Source: Rhodoferax sp. | GTDB lineage: Bacteria > Pseudomonadota > Gammaproteobacteria > Burkholderiales > Burkholderiaceae_C | Direction: 5' to 3' | Length of the DNA: 64,000 bases | Assembly (NCBI GenBank): GCA_024235935.1 | Contig: JACKLL010000010.1 | Span: 62,001-126,000 of the forward strand | Part shown: in pieces, positions 40,346 through 49,755 of the stretch | Layout: each line of letters starts with the position of its first letter | How positions within the stretch are numbered: the stretch's first letter is position 1 | Program-made: the position numbers and the translations under genes | Notes under the pieces: generated by a model | Told to the model about the DNA's origin: nothing | What the model saw: the letters and a program-made list of their open reading frames with translations, nothing else | Databases searched by the model: none

Positions 40346-41326
40346 ATGACCATGCGCAGACGCTTCATTGCTGCGGCCATCACCGCCGCCACCCTCACCG
40401 TTTCGATGCAGGCCAGCGCCCAGACCGTGCTCAAGGCCGCCGATGTCCATCCGCCGGGCTACCCGACCGTGGTGGCCACCGAGAACATGGGCAAGAAGTT
40501 CGAAGCCGCCACCAACGGCAAGTACAAGATGCAGATGTACCCCAGCAGCGTGCTGGGTGACGAGAAGACGATGATCGAGCAGACCCAGATCGGCGCGATC
40601 CAGATCCTGCGCACCTCCCTGGGCCCACTGGGTTCGGTCGTGCCCGAGGTCAACATCTTCAACATGCCGTTCGTGTTCCGCAATGAAGCGCATATGCGTG
40701 CGGTCATCGACGGCCCGATCGGCCAGGAAATCCTGGACAAGATCAGCGCCAGCCCGGCGCGCCTGGTCGCACTGGCCTGGCAGGATGGTGGCTCGCGCAG
40801 CCTGTACACCAAGAAGCCGGTGCGCACGCTGGCCGACCTCAAGGGCCAGAAAGTCCGCATGATGGGCAATCCGCTGTTCATCGACACCATGAATGCCCTG
40901 GGTGGCAATGGCATCGCCATGGGTTACCCCGAGGTCTACAGCGCATTGCAGACCGGTGTCATCGACGGTGCCGAGAACAACCCGCCCAGCATGTTCACCG
41001 CCAACCACTACACGACCGGTGCCAAGTACTACGCGCAGACCAACCACCTGATCATTCCCGAACTGGTGGTGATGTCGAAGGTGGCCTACGACAAGCTGAC
41101 CCCGGCCGAACAAGGACTGATCAAGAAATTCGGTCGCGAAGCCCAGATGGAGCAGCGCGTGTTGTGGGACAAGAGCGTGGCCGAATACAGTGCCAAGCTC
41201 AAGGCCGCTGGCGTGGAGTTCATCGAAGTCGACCAGAAGCCTTTCTTTGACGCGACCGCTCCGGTTCGTGCCAAGTACGGCGCTCCGTTTACGGACCTGA
41301 TGGCCCGCATCGCTGCCGTCAAGTAA
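40346..41326 (+). CDS. TRAP transporter solute-binding protein (DctP family)
   Basis: A 326-aa periplasmic binding protein with a cleavable signal peptide (MRRRFIAAAITAATLTVSMQ, cut after QASA). The mature part has DctP features: GKYKMQMYPSSVLGDEKTMI, MGYPEVYSALQTGVIDGAEN and a late RVLWDKSVAEYSAKL. It should bind an acidic sugar such as a uronate or aldarate, judging from its neighbours. ATG 40346 is preceded by CAGGAGA. A stable stem-loop after the gene (41346-41375) may raise its expression relative to the membrane subunits. Confidence 0.93.
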   Translation: MTMRRRFIAAAITAATLTVSMQASAQTVLKAADVHPPGYPTVVATENMGKKFEAATNGKYKMQMYPSSVLGDEKTMIEQTQIGAIQILRTSLGPLGSVVPEVNIFNMPFVFRNEAHMRAVIDGPIGQEILDKISASPARLVALAWQDGGSRSLYTKKPVRTLADLKGQKVRMMGNPLFIDTMNALGGNGIAMGYPEVYSALQTGVIDGAENNPPSMFTANHYTTGAKYYAQTNHLIIPELVVMSKVAYDKLTPAEQGLIKKFGREAQMEQRVLWDKSVAEYSAKLKAAGVEFIEVDQKPFFDATAPVRAKYGAPFTDLMARIAAVK

Positions 41327-41345
41327 ACCGACCGAACGCCGGCCA

Positions 41346-41375
41346 CCGTGTGCAGCACGCAGGTGCTGCGCACGG
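41346..41375 (+). repeat. Strong intergenic stem-loop between dctP and dctQ
   Basis: CCGTGTGCAGCAC (41346-41358) pairs with GTGCTGCGCACGG (41363-41375): 13 bp including one G-U, with a 4-base loop. A further palindrome CCCGGCCGGG at 41381-41390 is followed by ATTTTT. Such structures after solute-binding-protein genes protect the upstream message or partly terminate transcription. Confidence 0.75.
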
Positions 41376-41437
41376 TCGTGCCCGGCCGGGATTTTTCCCC
41401 TCGTTTCCGAATTGGCGGTCCCCAGGCCGCGTTTCCC

Positions 41438-41962
41438 ATGAAGAACCCGCTTCTCGCATTATTCGACGGCATCTATCTGGCCTGCATCTGGATCGCTGGA
41501 ATGTCGATCTTCATCATGAGCCTGATCATTCCGGTCGGCGTCTTTGCCCGCTATGTGCTGGGTTTCGGTGCCGCGTGGCCCGAACCCATCGCCATCCTGC
41601 TGATGGTGATATTCACCTTCGTCGGTGCCGCCGCAGCCTACCGGGCCGGTGCCCATATTGCGGTGGCCATGATCACCGACCGCATGCCGCCCGCACTGCA
41701 GAAACTCTGCACCGTCGCCGTCAACCTGCTGATGCTGGTGGTCAGCCTGTTCATGCTGTTCTACGGCACCCGGCTGAGCATGGAGACCATGGGCCAGACC
41801 ATCACCTCCCTGCCATGGATGCCGGTGGGCGTGACCTATCTGCCGGTGCCGATCGGTGGCTTGCTGACCTTGCTGTTCGTGATCGAAACCCTGGTCTTCG
41901 GACCACAGCACAACCGTGCCGTCATTCGCTTTGACCACCAGGTCGAAGAAGCAGGAGCCTGA
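41438..41962 (+). CDS. TRAP transporter small membrane subunit (DctQ family)
   Basis: A 174-aa inner-membrane protein with four predicted transmembrane helices (ACIWIAGMSIFIMSLIIPVG, EPIAILLMVIFTFVGAAAAY, TVAVNLLMLVVSLFMLFYGT, PIGGLLTLLFVIETLVF). DctQ subunits support the large permease. ATG 41438 (MKNPLLALFDGIY) is preferred over the longer frame from 41348, which crosses the stem-loop. The permease gene starts 2 bases after its stop. Confidence 0.92.
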   Translation: MKNPLLALFDGIYLACIWIAGMSIFIMSLIIPVGVFARYVLGFGAAWPEPIAILLMVIFTFVGAAAAYRAGAHIAVAMITDRMPPALQKLCTVAVNLLMLVVSLFMLFYGTRLSMETMGQTITSLPWMPVGVTYLPVPIGGLLTLLFVIETLVFGPQHNRAVIRFDHQVEEAGA

Positions 41963-41964
41963 GC

Positions 41965-43248
41965 ATGGACGCATTCGTATTGCTGGGCAGTTTCGCGCTG
42001 CTGATCGTCATCGGCATGCCAGTGGCCTATTCGCTGGGACTGGCCGCGCTCGTGGGCGCGGTGTACATCGACTTGCCGATCGACGCGGTGATGATCCAGA
42101 TCGCCAGTGGCGTCAACAAGTTCTCCTTGCTGGCCATTCCGTTCTTCGTGCTGGCCGGTGCCATCATGGCGGAGGGCGGCATGTCGCGCCGCCTGGTCGC
42201 CTTTGCCGGTGTGCTGGTCGGATTCGTGCGCGGCGGCCTTTCGCTGGTCAACATCCTGGCCTCCACCTTCTTCGGTGCGATCTCCGGCTCCTCGGTCGCC
42301 GATACGGCATCGATCGGGTCGGTCATGGTGCCCGAGATGGTCAAGAAGGGCTATCCGCGCGACTTCGCCACGGCGCTGACCGTCAGCGGATCGATTCAGG
42401 CCACCCTGATTCCGCCGAGCCACAACGCGGTCATCTATTCGATGGCCGCGGGCGGCTCGATCTCGATCGCGGCCTTGTTCATGGCTGGCGTATTGCCAGG
42501 CCTGCTGCTGGGGCTGACGCTGGGCACCTACTGCCTGTACGTCGCGCGCAAGCGGAACTTCCCGGTGGGCGAGTCGATCCCGCTGCGCCAGGCGCTGCGT
42601 ATTGCCGGCGATGCGATGTGGGGCCTGGCCACGATGTTCATCATTCTGGGCGGCATTCTGAGCGGCGTGTTCACGGCCACCGAATCAGCCTCGATCGCCG
42701 TGCTGTGGGCCTTCTTCGTCACGATGTTCATCTATCGGGACTACAAGTGGGGCGACCTGCCCAAGCTCGTGCACCGCACGGTGAAGACCGTCTCCATCGT
42801 CATGATCCTGATCGGATTCGCGGCGTCCTTCGGCTACATCATGACACTGATGATGATTCCGCTGAAGATCACCACCGCGCTGACCAGCTTCACCGACAAC
42901 CGCTACATGATCCTGTTCCTGATCAACATCCTGCTGCTGGTCCTGGGTACCCTGATGGACATGGCAGCATTGCTGCTGATCCTGACCCCGATCCTGCTGC
43001 CGGTGGTCAAGGCCGTGGGCATCGATCCGGTGCACTTCGGCATGATCATGATCGTGAACCTGGGCATGGGCCTGATCACGCCGCCGGTGGGCTCGGTCCT
43101 GTTCGTCGGCAGTGCAGTCGGCAAGCTGCCGATCGAACAGGTCGTCAAGGCCTTGATGCCCTTCTTCGGATTGCTGCTGATCGTGCTGGGCATCGTCACC
43201 TATGTTCCAGCCTTGTCGATGTGGCTGCCCAACCTGCTCGGTCTCTGA
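41965..43248 (+). CDS. TRAP transporter large permease (DctM family)
   Basis: A 427-aa sodium-coupled permease with about 12 transmembrane segments. Typical DctM segments are LAIPFFVLAGAIMAEGGMSR, FFGAISGSSVADTASIGSVM, ATLIPPSHNAVIYSMAAGGS and MGLITPPVGSVLFVGSAVG. With DctP and DctQ it completes a TRAP uptake system, probably for hexuronates or aldarates. Confidence 0.95.
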   Translation: MDAFVLLGSFALLIVIGMPVAYSLGLAALVGAVYIDLPIDAVMIQIASGVNKFSLLAIPFFVLAGAIMAEGGMSRRLVAFAGVLVGFVRGGLSLVNILASTFFGAISGSSVADTASIGSVMVPEMVKKGYPRDFATALTVSGSIQATLIPPSHNAVIYSMAAGGSISIAALFMAGVLPGLLLGLTLGTYCLYVARKRNFPVGESIPLRQALRIAGDAMWGLATMFIILGGILSGVFTATESASIAVLWAFFVTMFIYRDYKWGDLPKLVHRTVKTVSIVMILIGFAASFGYIMTLMMIPLKITTALTSFTDNRYMILFLINILLLVLGTLMDMAALLLILTPILLPVVKAVGIDPVHFGMIMIVNLGMGLITPPVGSVLFVGSAVGKLPIEQVVKALMPFFGLLLIVLGIVTYVPALSMWLPNLLGL

Positions 43249-43286
43249 TGAAGCCGTGACGGTCATCGCCTTGTCCCCCGACCACC

Positions 43287-44309
43287 ATGTCCACGCCTGA
43301 ACTGCCTCTGGTGCTGGTGACCCATCCGCGCAACCGGCTGGACACCTACTTCGGCGCCGAAGCCCTGGCGCAGCTGCGGCAGATCGCGCGGGTGCGGCTC
43401 AACCCCTCGGACGAGGATCTCGCCGGGCCTGCGCTGGTCGACGCGGCGCGTGCCTGTGCCGTGGTGATCGCCTACCGGCAGACGCCGGTCAATGCCGCCA
43501 GCTGTGCCGCGCTCGCCGACGTGCAGGCCATTGTTCGCTGCGCGGTCGACATTCGCACCATCGATGTAGCGGCGGCCAGCGCGCAAGGCATTCTGGTCAC
43601 CCAGGCCAGTGCCGGCTTCATGGCATCGGTGTCGGAGTGGATCATCGGCGCCATGATCGACCTGGGCCGGCACATCAGCGCTGGTGTGCTGGAATACCGG
43701 GCCGATGGAATGGCGCGTCCGCGCATGGGGCGTGAATTGCGCGGGTCCACACTGGGCGTCATCGGTTTCGGGCAGATTGCGCGTTACCTGTGTTCGGTGG
43801 CCGGTGCGCTCGGGATGCGGGTACAGGTCACCGATCCGTATGCGACCGTGGACATGCCGGGGGTCACCCACACGGACCTCGCGCAGCTGCTTGCCGGGTC
43901 GGACTTTGTCGTATGCCTGGCTCCGGCCAATGCCGACACCGAGAACATGATGAACGCCCAGACCTTCGCCACCATGCGTGCGGGGAGTTATTTCATCAAT
44001 GCCGCGCGTGGCGACCTGGTCGACGATGCGGCACTGTTGCAGGCGCTGGACAGCGGCCACCTGGCGGGGGCGGCACTGGATGTCGGGCGCGCGCCGGACC
44101 AGATGCCGACAGCGGCGCTGGCACGCCATCCGAAGGTGATCGCATCGCCCCACGTCGGCGGCCTGACGCCGTCGGCGATCGAACACCAGGCGCGGGAGAC
44201 GGTGCGCCAGACCGCCGAGATCCTGCAGGGCCGGATACCCGTGGGTGCTGTCAACGCCGATGGCGCGACGCGCATGCGCCGGCCGTTGAACCGGGCCGTT
44301 GCGTCCTGA
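43287..44309 (+). CDS. D-isomer-specific 2-hydroxyacid dehydrogenase
   Basis: A 340-aa NAD-dependent dehydrogenase of the phosphoglycerate-dehydrogenase superfamily. The nucleotide-binding motif GVIGFGQIARYLCSVAGALG, NAARGDLVDDAAL (catalytic Arg region) and SPHVGGLTPSA (catalytic His) are present. Within this cluster it could reduce or oxidise a hydroxy-keto sugar acid, but the substrate is not known. Its start ATG is 38 bases after the permease; its 3' end comes within a few bases of the amidohydrolase gene. Confidence 0.85.
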   Translation: MSTPELPLVLVTHPRNRLDTYFGAEALAQLRQIARVRLNPSDEDLAGPALVDAARACAVVIAYRQTPVNAASCAALADVQAIVRCAVDIRTIDVAAASAQGILVTQASAGFMASVSEWIIGAMIDLGRHISAGVLEYRADGMARPRMGRELRGSTLGVIGFGQIARYLCSVAGALGMRVQVTDPYATVDMPGVTHTDLAQLLAGSDFVVCLAPANADTENMMNAQTFATMRAGSYFINAARGDLVDDAALLQALDSGHLAGAALDVGRAPDQMPTAALARHPKVIASPHVGGLTPSAIEHQARETVRQTAEILQGRIPVGAVNADGATRMRRPLNRAVAS

Positions 44310-44313
44310 TGCC

Positions 44314-45144
44314 ATGACGTCCGCAGCGACTCCCGCCGCAATGCCTGAAGGCGCATGCGATTGCCATTGCCATGTGTTCGATCCGGCGTATCCGCTGGCG
44401 GCCACGGCAAGCGCACCGGCACCGGTGCGTGCCACGCTGGCCGACTACCGCCATGTGCAGGCAGAACTCGGGCTTACCCGTGCCGTTCTGGTGCAGTCGA
44501 GCGCGTATGGCTTCGACAACCGCTGCATGCTGGCGGCGCTGGCCGAACTCGGAGACGCGGCGCGCGGGGTCGTGACCTTGCCGCCGACCGTGGACGACGC
44601 AACGTTGGCGCAGCTGCATGCGGTCGGTGTGCGCGGTGTTCGCTTCATGATGTTGAACCGCCCGCTGCTGTCCTGGGACGCGCTGCTGCCGATGGCTGCG
44701 CGGATCGCGCCGCTGGGCTGGCACATCAATCTGCAGGTGGACGGTGCCGAATTTCCACACCGGATGCAGCAGCTTTCCGCGCTGCCGGTCCCGCTGGTGA
44801 TCGACCACAACGGCAAGTTCCTGTCCCCGCCCGGCATCGATGCGCCGGAGTTTCAGGCGCTTCGCAGCCTGCTGGACACGGGGCGTTGCTGGGTCAAGCT
44901 CTCGGCGCCCTACGAGACTTCGCGCACCGGTGCGCCCGACTATGCCGACGTTAGCCTGCTCGCCCGCACGCTGGCACAGGCCTATCCGCAGCGGTGCCTG
45001 TGGGCGAGCAACTGGCCCCACGTCGGGCGCACCGCGCCGCCCCGGGATGCCGACATGGCGAGCCTGCTGCGCAGCTGGGCGCCGCAGGCCGATGTCCTTC
45101 GTCGCATTCTGGTCGACAACCCACAACTGCTTTACGGTTTCTGA
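44314..45144 (+). CDS. Amidohydrolase-superfamily lactonase/lactone isomerase (galactarolactone isomerase-like)
   Basis: A 276-aa TIM-barrel metalloenzyme of the COG3618 type (DCHCHVFDPAYPL near the start, IDHNGKFLSPPG, WASNWPHVG at the end). The family includes 2-pyrone-4,6-dicarboxylate lactonase and D-galactarolactone isomerase. Placed with udh and an SMP-30 lactonase, a role on galactaro-lactones is the most economical reading. ATG 44314 is preferred; the frame opens earlier with a TTG at 44299 inside the previous gene. Confidence 0.78.
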   Translation: MTSAATPAAMPEGACDCHCHVFDPAYPLAATASAPAPVRATLADYRHVQAELGLTRAVLVQSSAYGFDNRCMLAALAELGDAARGVVTLPPTVDDATLAQLHAVGVRGVRFMMLNRPLLSWDALLPMAARIAPLGWHINLQVDGAEFPHRMQQLSALPVPLVIDHNGKFLSPPGIDAPEFQALRSLLDTGRCWVKLSAPYETSRTGAPDYADVSLLARTLAQAYPQRCLWASNWPHVGRTAPPRDADMASLLRSWAPQADVLRRILVDNPQLLYGF

Positions 45145-45185
45145 CGCCTTTTCCATCCCGCAACCACTACGCAAACACCATCACC

Positions 45186-46154
45186 ATGACCCTCAATCGC
45201 CGCACCCTGCTCGGTTCATCACTCGCCTTCGGCCTGACCTCGCCAGTCTGGAGCAAGAACGCCTGGCCTGAGCGCCCGATCCGGATCATCGTCCCGTATG
45301 GGCCGGGCGGCTCGTCGGACATCATTGCGCGCGCGATCAGCCAGCCGCTGTCGGAAGCGCTGGGCCAGTCCGTGATCGTCGAGAACAAGGCTGGAGCCAA
45401 TGGCAATCTGGGCGCCGACATCGTGGCCAAGTCCGCACCCGACGGCTATACGCTGCTGCTGTGTGACACCGGCGCGCTGGCCATCAGCCCCTCGGTCTAC
45501 ACCAAATTGCCGTTCGATCCGGCCAAGGACTTGCGCGGTGTCACCATGCTGGCCTATTCGCCGCACATGCTGGCCGTGCACCCGTCGGTCAAGGCCGACA
45601 ACCTGAAGGAGCTGGTGGCACTGTCCAAGACCACGGACCTCAACTTTGCGGTCACGGCCATGGGCAGCGCACCCCACCTTGCGGGCGTCGCGGTCGAGCG
45701 CGCCAGCGGTGCCAAATGGGTGTACGTTCCCTACAAGGGCGGTGCACAGGCGATCGCGGACACCATCGCCGGCCAGACCCAGATCCTGATGAACGGCATG
45801 CTCGCCACCTTGCCCCATGTGCAGAGCGGCAAGCTCAAGGTACTGGGCATCTCCAAGCGCAGCCGCATGCCCCTGATCGGCAGCGTGCCCACGCTGGCCG
45901 AACAAGGCATCGCGGATTTCGAGTCGGGCACCTGGCAAGGTGTGCTGGTGGCCAATGGCACACCGGCGCCTATCCTGGCGCGCCTGAATGCCGAGCTGAT
46001 CAAGGCGATCCGCACCCCGGACGTGCGGGCCCGCCTGACGGGCCAGGGTGCGGAGGTCGTGACCATGGCATCGAACGAGCAGGACCAGTTCTTCAACCGC
46101 GAGCGCAGCCGCTGGGCGCAGGTGGTTGCTGCGGCCAACATCAAGCTCGACTGA
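45186..46154 (+). CDS. Bug/TctC-family solute-binding protein 1
   Basis: A 322-aa periplasmic protein of the Bug family. It has an RR-type signal segment (NRRTLLGSSLAFGLTSP), then WPERPIRIIVPYGPGGSSDI, VENKAGANGNLGADIVAKSA and a late VPTLAEQGIADFESGTWQG. Bug proteins bind small carboxylates and often serve tripartite tricarboxylate transporters, but no TctA/TctB genes are nearby. It may be an additional sensor or receptor for a uronate-derived acid. Confidence 0.9.
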   Translation: MTLNRRTLLGSSLAFGLTSPVWSKNAWPERPIRIIVPYGPGGSSDIIARAISQPLSEALGQSVIVENKAGANGNLGADIVAKSAPDGYTLLLCDTGALAISPSVYTKLPFDPAKDLRGVTMLAYSPHMLAVHPSVKADNLKELVALSKTTDLNFAVTAMGSAPHLAGVAVERASGAKWVYVPYKGGAQAIADTIAGQTQILMNGMLATLPHVQSGKLKVLGISKRSRMPLIGSVPTLAEQGIADFESGTWQGVLVANGTPAPILARLNAELIKAIRTPDVRARLTGQGAEVVTMASNEQDQFFNRERSRWAQVVAAANIKLD

Positions 46155-46206
46155 CAGATTCAGCCTGGCGCGCTGCGCCATTTCCTCCACCTACCTACCA
46201 TTGACC

Positions 46207-47121
46207 ATGATGAACCCACAAGACCTCAAGACCATCATCAGCTCCGGCCTGTTGTCCTTTCCGCTGACCGACTTCGACGAACAGGGCGACTTCCGGCCCA
46301 AGACCTACATCGAACGCCTCGAATGGCTGGCACCCTATGGAGCAACCGCGCTGTTTGCCGCCGGCGGCACCGGTGAGTTCTTCTCGCTCACCGGTGACGA
46401 GTACCCCTCCATCATCAAGACCGCGGTCGACACCTGCCGCGGCAAGGTGCCCATCATTGCCGGTGCTGGCGGCCCGACCCGTTTCGCCATCGCATGTGCA
46501 CAGGAAGCGGAACGCCTGGGGGCCCATGGCATCCTGCTGCTGCCGCACTACCTGACCGAAGCCGGCCAGGAAGGCCTGATCAACCATGTGGAAGCGGTGT
46601 GCAAGAGCGTCAAGTTCGGTGTCATCGTCTACAACCGCAACGTCTGCAAGCTCACGCCCGAGTCGCTCGCCATCCTGGCCGACCGCTGCCCCAACCTGAT
46701 CGGTTTCAAGGACGGCGTCGGCGAGATCGAGACCATGGTCTCGATCTACCAGCGCATGGGCGACCGTTTCGCGTATCTGGGCGGTCTGCCGACCGCCGAG
46801 GTGTATGCGGCGGCCTACAAGGCGCTGGGAACACCGGTCTATTCATCGGCCGTGTTCAACTTCATCCCCAAGACCGCGGTGGACTTCTACAACGCCGTTG
46901 CCAATGACGACACGGCGACACAGCACCGTCTGCTGCATGATTTCTTCATGCCGTATCTGACCATCCGCAATCGCATGCCTGGCTACGCCGTGAGCATCGT
47001 CAAGGCCGGCGCGAAGATCGTCGGCCACGACGCAGGTCCGGTGCGCGCCCCCTTGACGGACCTCAAGCCGGCCGAGATGGAACAACTGGCCGCGTTGATC
47101 AAGACGCTCGGCCCGCAGTAA
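46207..47121 (+). CDS. kdgD: 5-dehydro-4-deoxyglucarate dehydratase
   Basis: A 304-aa member of the DapA aldolase/dehydratase family. It converts 5-dehydro-4-deoxyglucarate to 2,5-dioxovalerate with loss of water and CO2. The Schiff-base lysine is K168 in GFKDG; the catalytic Tyr lies in IVYNRN; the substrate loop shows AAGGTGEFFSLTGDEY. It joins the GudD/GarD products to the aldehyde dehydrogenase downstream. Either ATG 46207 or the next codon may be used. Confidence 0.95.
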   Translation: MMNPQDLKTIISSGLLSFPLTDFDEQGDFRPKTYIERLEWLAPYGATALFAAGGTGEFFSLTGDEYPSIIKTAVDTCRGKVPIIAGAGGPTRFAIACAQEAERLGAHGILLLPHYLTEAGQEGLINHVEAVCKSVKFGVIVYNRNVCKLTPESLAILADRCPNLIGFKDGVGEIETMVSIYQRMGDRFAYLGGLPTAEVYAAAYKALGTPVYSSAVFNFIPKTAVDFYNAVANDDTATQHRLLHDFFMPYLTIRNRMPGYAVSIVKAGAKIVGHDAGPVRAPLTDLKPAEMEQLAALIKTLGPQ

Positions 47122-47138
47122 CCAGCACCGACTCGGAC

Positions 47139-48182
47139 GTGGCAACAAGGCCGGTTTTCGATGTCGCGGTCGTGGGTGCCGGCATGGGTTCGGCGCCGCA
47201 CCTGCGATCGCTGCAGGACCTGGGCGCCGAATACCCGCTGACCTGGGTCTGCGCCCGTGACGCGCAGCGTCTGGCGGCGGTGCCCCTGCCCGATGGTGTC
47301 CGGCGCACCACGCGGCTGGACGACATCCTGCAGGACCCGCGGGTGCGTGCCGTACTGGTGCTGACGCCACCGGCGGCACATCTGGAGGTCGTGCGGCAGG
47401 TGGCGGCCGCCGGCAAGCATGTGCTGGTCGAAAAGCCGCTCGAACTCGATCTGCCGCGCGCCCGCGCACTCGTCGCGTGTTGCGAGGAAGCCGGCGTCCA
47501 GCTGGCGGTGATGTTTCAGTACCGGCTGCGCGAAGCGGCAACCCGGCTGCGGCAGTTGCTGCGCAGTGGCGAACTGGGCCCGCTCACCAGCGCCAGCGCC
47601 AGCGTACGCTGGTGGCGACCGCAGTCGTATTACGACGTACCGGGTCGTGGCACTCTGGCCCGGGATGGCGGTGGCGTGCTGATGACGCAGGCCATCCACA
47701 CGCTGGACCTGCTGCTGGACCTGATCGGTCTGCCGCAGCGCGTCACCGGGTCCGTGTCGACCAGCGCAGTGCACCGGATGCAATGCGAAGACACGGCCAG
47801 TGCCTTGCTGCACTATCCGGGCGGCGCCGTGGCAGTGGTTCAGGCCACGACCGCAGCCAGCCCAGGGTATCCGGAACGCATCGAGATCAACGCGACCGGT
47901 GGCACGGCGACGCTGGAATCCGGACGCCTGCAGCTGAGCTTCATGGATGGCCGCACCGAGACTGTGGGTGCGGACAGCGGAACCGGCGGCGGCGCCGACC
48001 CGATGGCCTTCGACCACGGGCCGCACCGGGCCGTGATCCGGGACTTTCTGGACGCCGTACGCGATGGCCGGCCGCCCGCGGTGACAGGCCGCAGCGCGCT
48101 GGCCGTGCATACGGTCATCGAGGCCATCATCGCCTCCTCCGCACAGGGCCGCGCGGTGGCGCTGAACCCGGACTGCGCATAA
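47139..48182 (+). CDS. Gfo/Idh/MocA-family oxidoreductase
   Basis: A 347-aa NAD(P)-dependent oxidoreductase with a Rossmann motif VAVVGAGMGSAPHLRSL, the family signature VEKPLELDLPRA (Lys) and a C-terminal alpha/beta domain (DGGGVLMTQAIHTLDLLLDL). The start is GTG at 47139, 17 bases after kdgD. Substrates are usually sugars or inositols; within this operon a uronate or a related sugar acid is likely but unproved. Confidence 0.87.
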   Translation: MATRPVFDVAVVGAGMGSAPHLRSLQDLGAEYPLTWVCARDAQRLAAVPLPDGVRRTTRLDDILQDPRVRAVLVLTPPAAHLEVVRQVAAAGKHVLVEKPLELDLPRARALVACCEEAGVQLAVMFQYRLREAATRLRQLLRSGELGPLTSASASVRWWRPQSYYDVPGRGTLARDGGGVLMTQAIHTLDLLLDLIGLPQRVTGSVSTSAVHRMQCEDTASALLHYPGGAVAVVQATTAASPGYPERIEINATGGTATLESGRLQLSFMDGRTETVGADSGTGGGADPMAFDHGPHRAVIRDFLDAVRDGRPPAVTGRSALAVHTVIEAIIASSAQGRAVALNPDCA

Positions 48183-48235
48183 CATCGAAATCCTCTCCGA
48201 TTTTTTCACCTCGAAACATTACAAGGCAAATCACC

Positions 48236-49678
48236 ATGGCGACGCAGCAACACGACAACCTCATCAACGGCCAATGGGTCGCAGGCGACAGCTACAGCCC
48301 GAATGTCAATCCGTCCAACACGGGGGATGTGCTGGGCCACTACACGCAGGCCAATGCCGGGCAGATGGATGCTGCGGTGCAGGCTGCGCGCGCGGCGTTC
48401 CCGGCCTGGTCGACCTCGGGCATCCAGGCCCGCTCCGATGCCCTGGACAAGATCGGCAACGAGATCCTGGCCCGGCGCGAGGAACTCGGCACACTGCTGG
48501 CGCGCGAGGAAGGCAAGACCCGCGCCGAAGGCATCGGCGAGGCCGCGCGGGCCGGCAACATCTTCAAGTTCTTCGCCGGCGAATGCCTGCGCCTGGCCGG
48601 TGAAACCGTGGCTTCGGTGCGTCCGGGCATCGGTGTCGAGGTCACGCGCGAGCCGCTGGGGGTGATCGGCCTGATCACGCCGTGGAACTTTCCGATCGCC
48701 ATTCCCGCCTGGAAGGTGGCCCCGGCCCTGGCCTATGGCAATTGCGTCGTGCTCAAGCCCGCCGACCTGGTGCCCGGTTGCGCATGGGCGCTGGCCGACA
48801 TCATCAGCCGCAGCGGCATTCCTGCCGGCGTGTTCAACCTGGTCATGGGCCGCGGCAGCGTGGTAGGTGACGTGCTGGTCAACCACCCGGGCATCGACGC
48901 CGTCAGCTTCACCGGCTCGCAGCAGGTCGGTGGGCGCATCGCCCAGCAATGTGCCGTCAACCTGAAAAAGGTGCAGCTCGAGATGGGCGGCAAGAACCCG
49001 CAGGTCGTGCTCGACGATGCGGACCTGGGTCAGGCGGTCGAACTGTGCGTGCAAAGCGCGTTTTTCTCCACCGGCCAGCGTTGCACGGCATCGAGCCGGC
49101 TGATCGTGACCGAAGGCATTTATCCGAAGTTCATCGACGCCATGCAAAAGCGCATGGCCGCGCTCAAGGTCGGCGATGCCCTGCAGGCCGGCATCGACAT
49201 CGGTCCGGTGTCCTCGAAGTCGCAACTCGCCCAGGACTTCGACTATGTCGCGATCGCGCAGAAGGAAGGTGCCAAGCTGCTGTGTGGCGGCGAATCGCTC
49301 AAGCGTGACACCGAGGGCTTCTACATGGCGCCGGCATTGTTCACCGACACCAGCGCCGACATGCGCATCAACCGCGAAGAAGTGTTCGGACCGGTGGCCA
49401 GCATCATCCGCGTCAAGGACTATGACGCTGCGCTGGCCGAGGCCAACAACACGCCGTTCGGACTGTCGGCAGGCATCGCCACGACCTCGCTGAAATACGC
49501 CACGCATTTCAAGCGCCACAGCCAGGCCGGCATGGTGATGGTCAACCTGCCGACGGCGGGCGTCGACTACCACGTGCCCTTCGGCGGTCGCAAGGGTTCG
49601 AGTTACGGCGCGCGCGAGCAAGGCCGTTATGCGCAGGAGTTCTTCACCACGGTCAAGACCGCGTATACGCTGGCCTGA
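48236..49678 (+). CDS. 2,5-dioxovalerate (alpha-ketoglutarate semialdehyde) dehydrogenase
   Basis: A 480-aa aldehyde dehydrogenase. Conserved parts are LITPWNFPIAIPAWKVAPAL, the catalytic Glu in LEMGGKNP, the nucleophilic Cys in FFSTGQRCTASS and the end motif FGGRKGSSYGAREQG. Its place after kdgD identifies the likely reaction: oxidation of 2,5-dioxovalerate to 2-oxoglutarate, the last step of the oxidative uronate pathway. ATG 48236 is the start. A small stem-loop (49696-49714) separates it from garD. Confidence 0.9.
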   Translation: MATQQHDNLINGQWVAGDSYSPNVNPSNTGDVLGHYTQANAGQMDAAVQAARAAFPAWSTSGIQARSDALDKIGNEILARREELGTLLAREEGKTRAEGIGEAARAGNIFKFFAGECLRLAGETVASVRPGIGVEVTREPLGVIGLITPWNFPIAIPAWKVAPALAYGNCVVLKPADLVPGCAWALADIISRSGIPAGVFNLVMGRGSVVGDVLVNHPGIDAVSFTGSQQVGGRIAQQCAVNLKKVQLEMGGKNPQVVLDDADLGQAVELCVQSAFFSTGQRCTASSRLIVTEGIYPKFIDAMQKRMAALKVGDALQAGIDIGPVSSKSQLAQDFDYVAIAQKEGAKLLCGGESLKRDTEGFYMAPALFTDTSADMRINREEVFGPVASIIRVKDYDAALAEANNTPFGLSAGIATTSLKYATHFKRHSQAGMVMVNLPTAGVDYHVPFGGRKGSSYGAREQGRYAQEFFTTVKTAYTLA

Positions 49679-49695
49679 GCTTGCCGCCGTGGCGA

Positions 49696-49714
49696 CCGCA
49701 GGGCAAGCCTGCGG
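49696..49714 (+). repeat. Stem-loop between the aldehyde dehydrogenase and garD
   Basis: CCGCAGG (49696-49702) and CCTGCGG (49708-49714) form a 7-bp stem with loop GCAAG. It has no T-run. It may stabilise the upstream message end. Confidence 0.5.
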
Positions 49715-49755
49715 CGCCGCGGCCACTTTTCTCTTTCACCCCATCCGTTCTGGCC

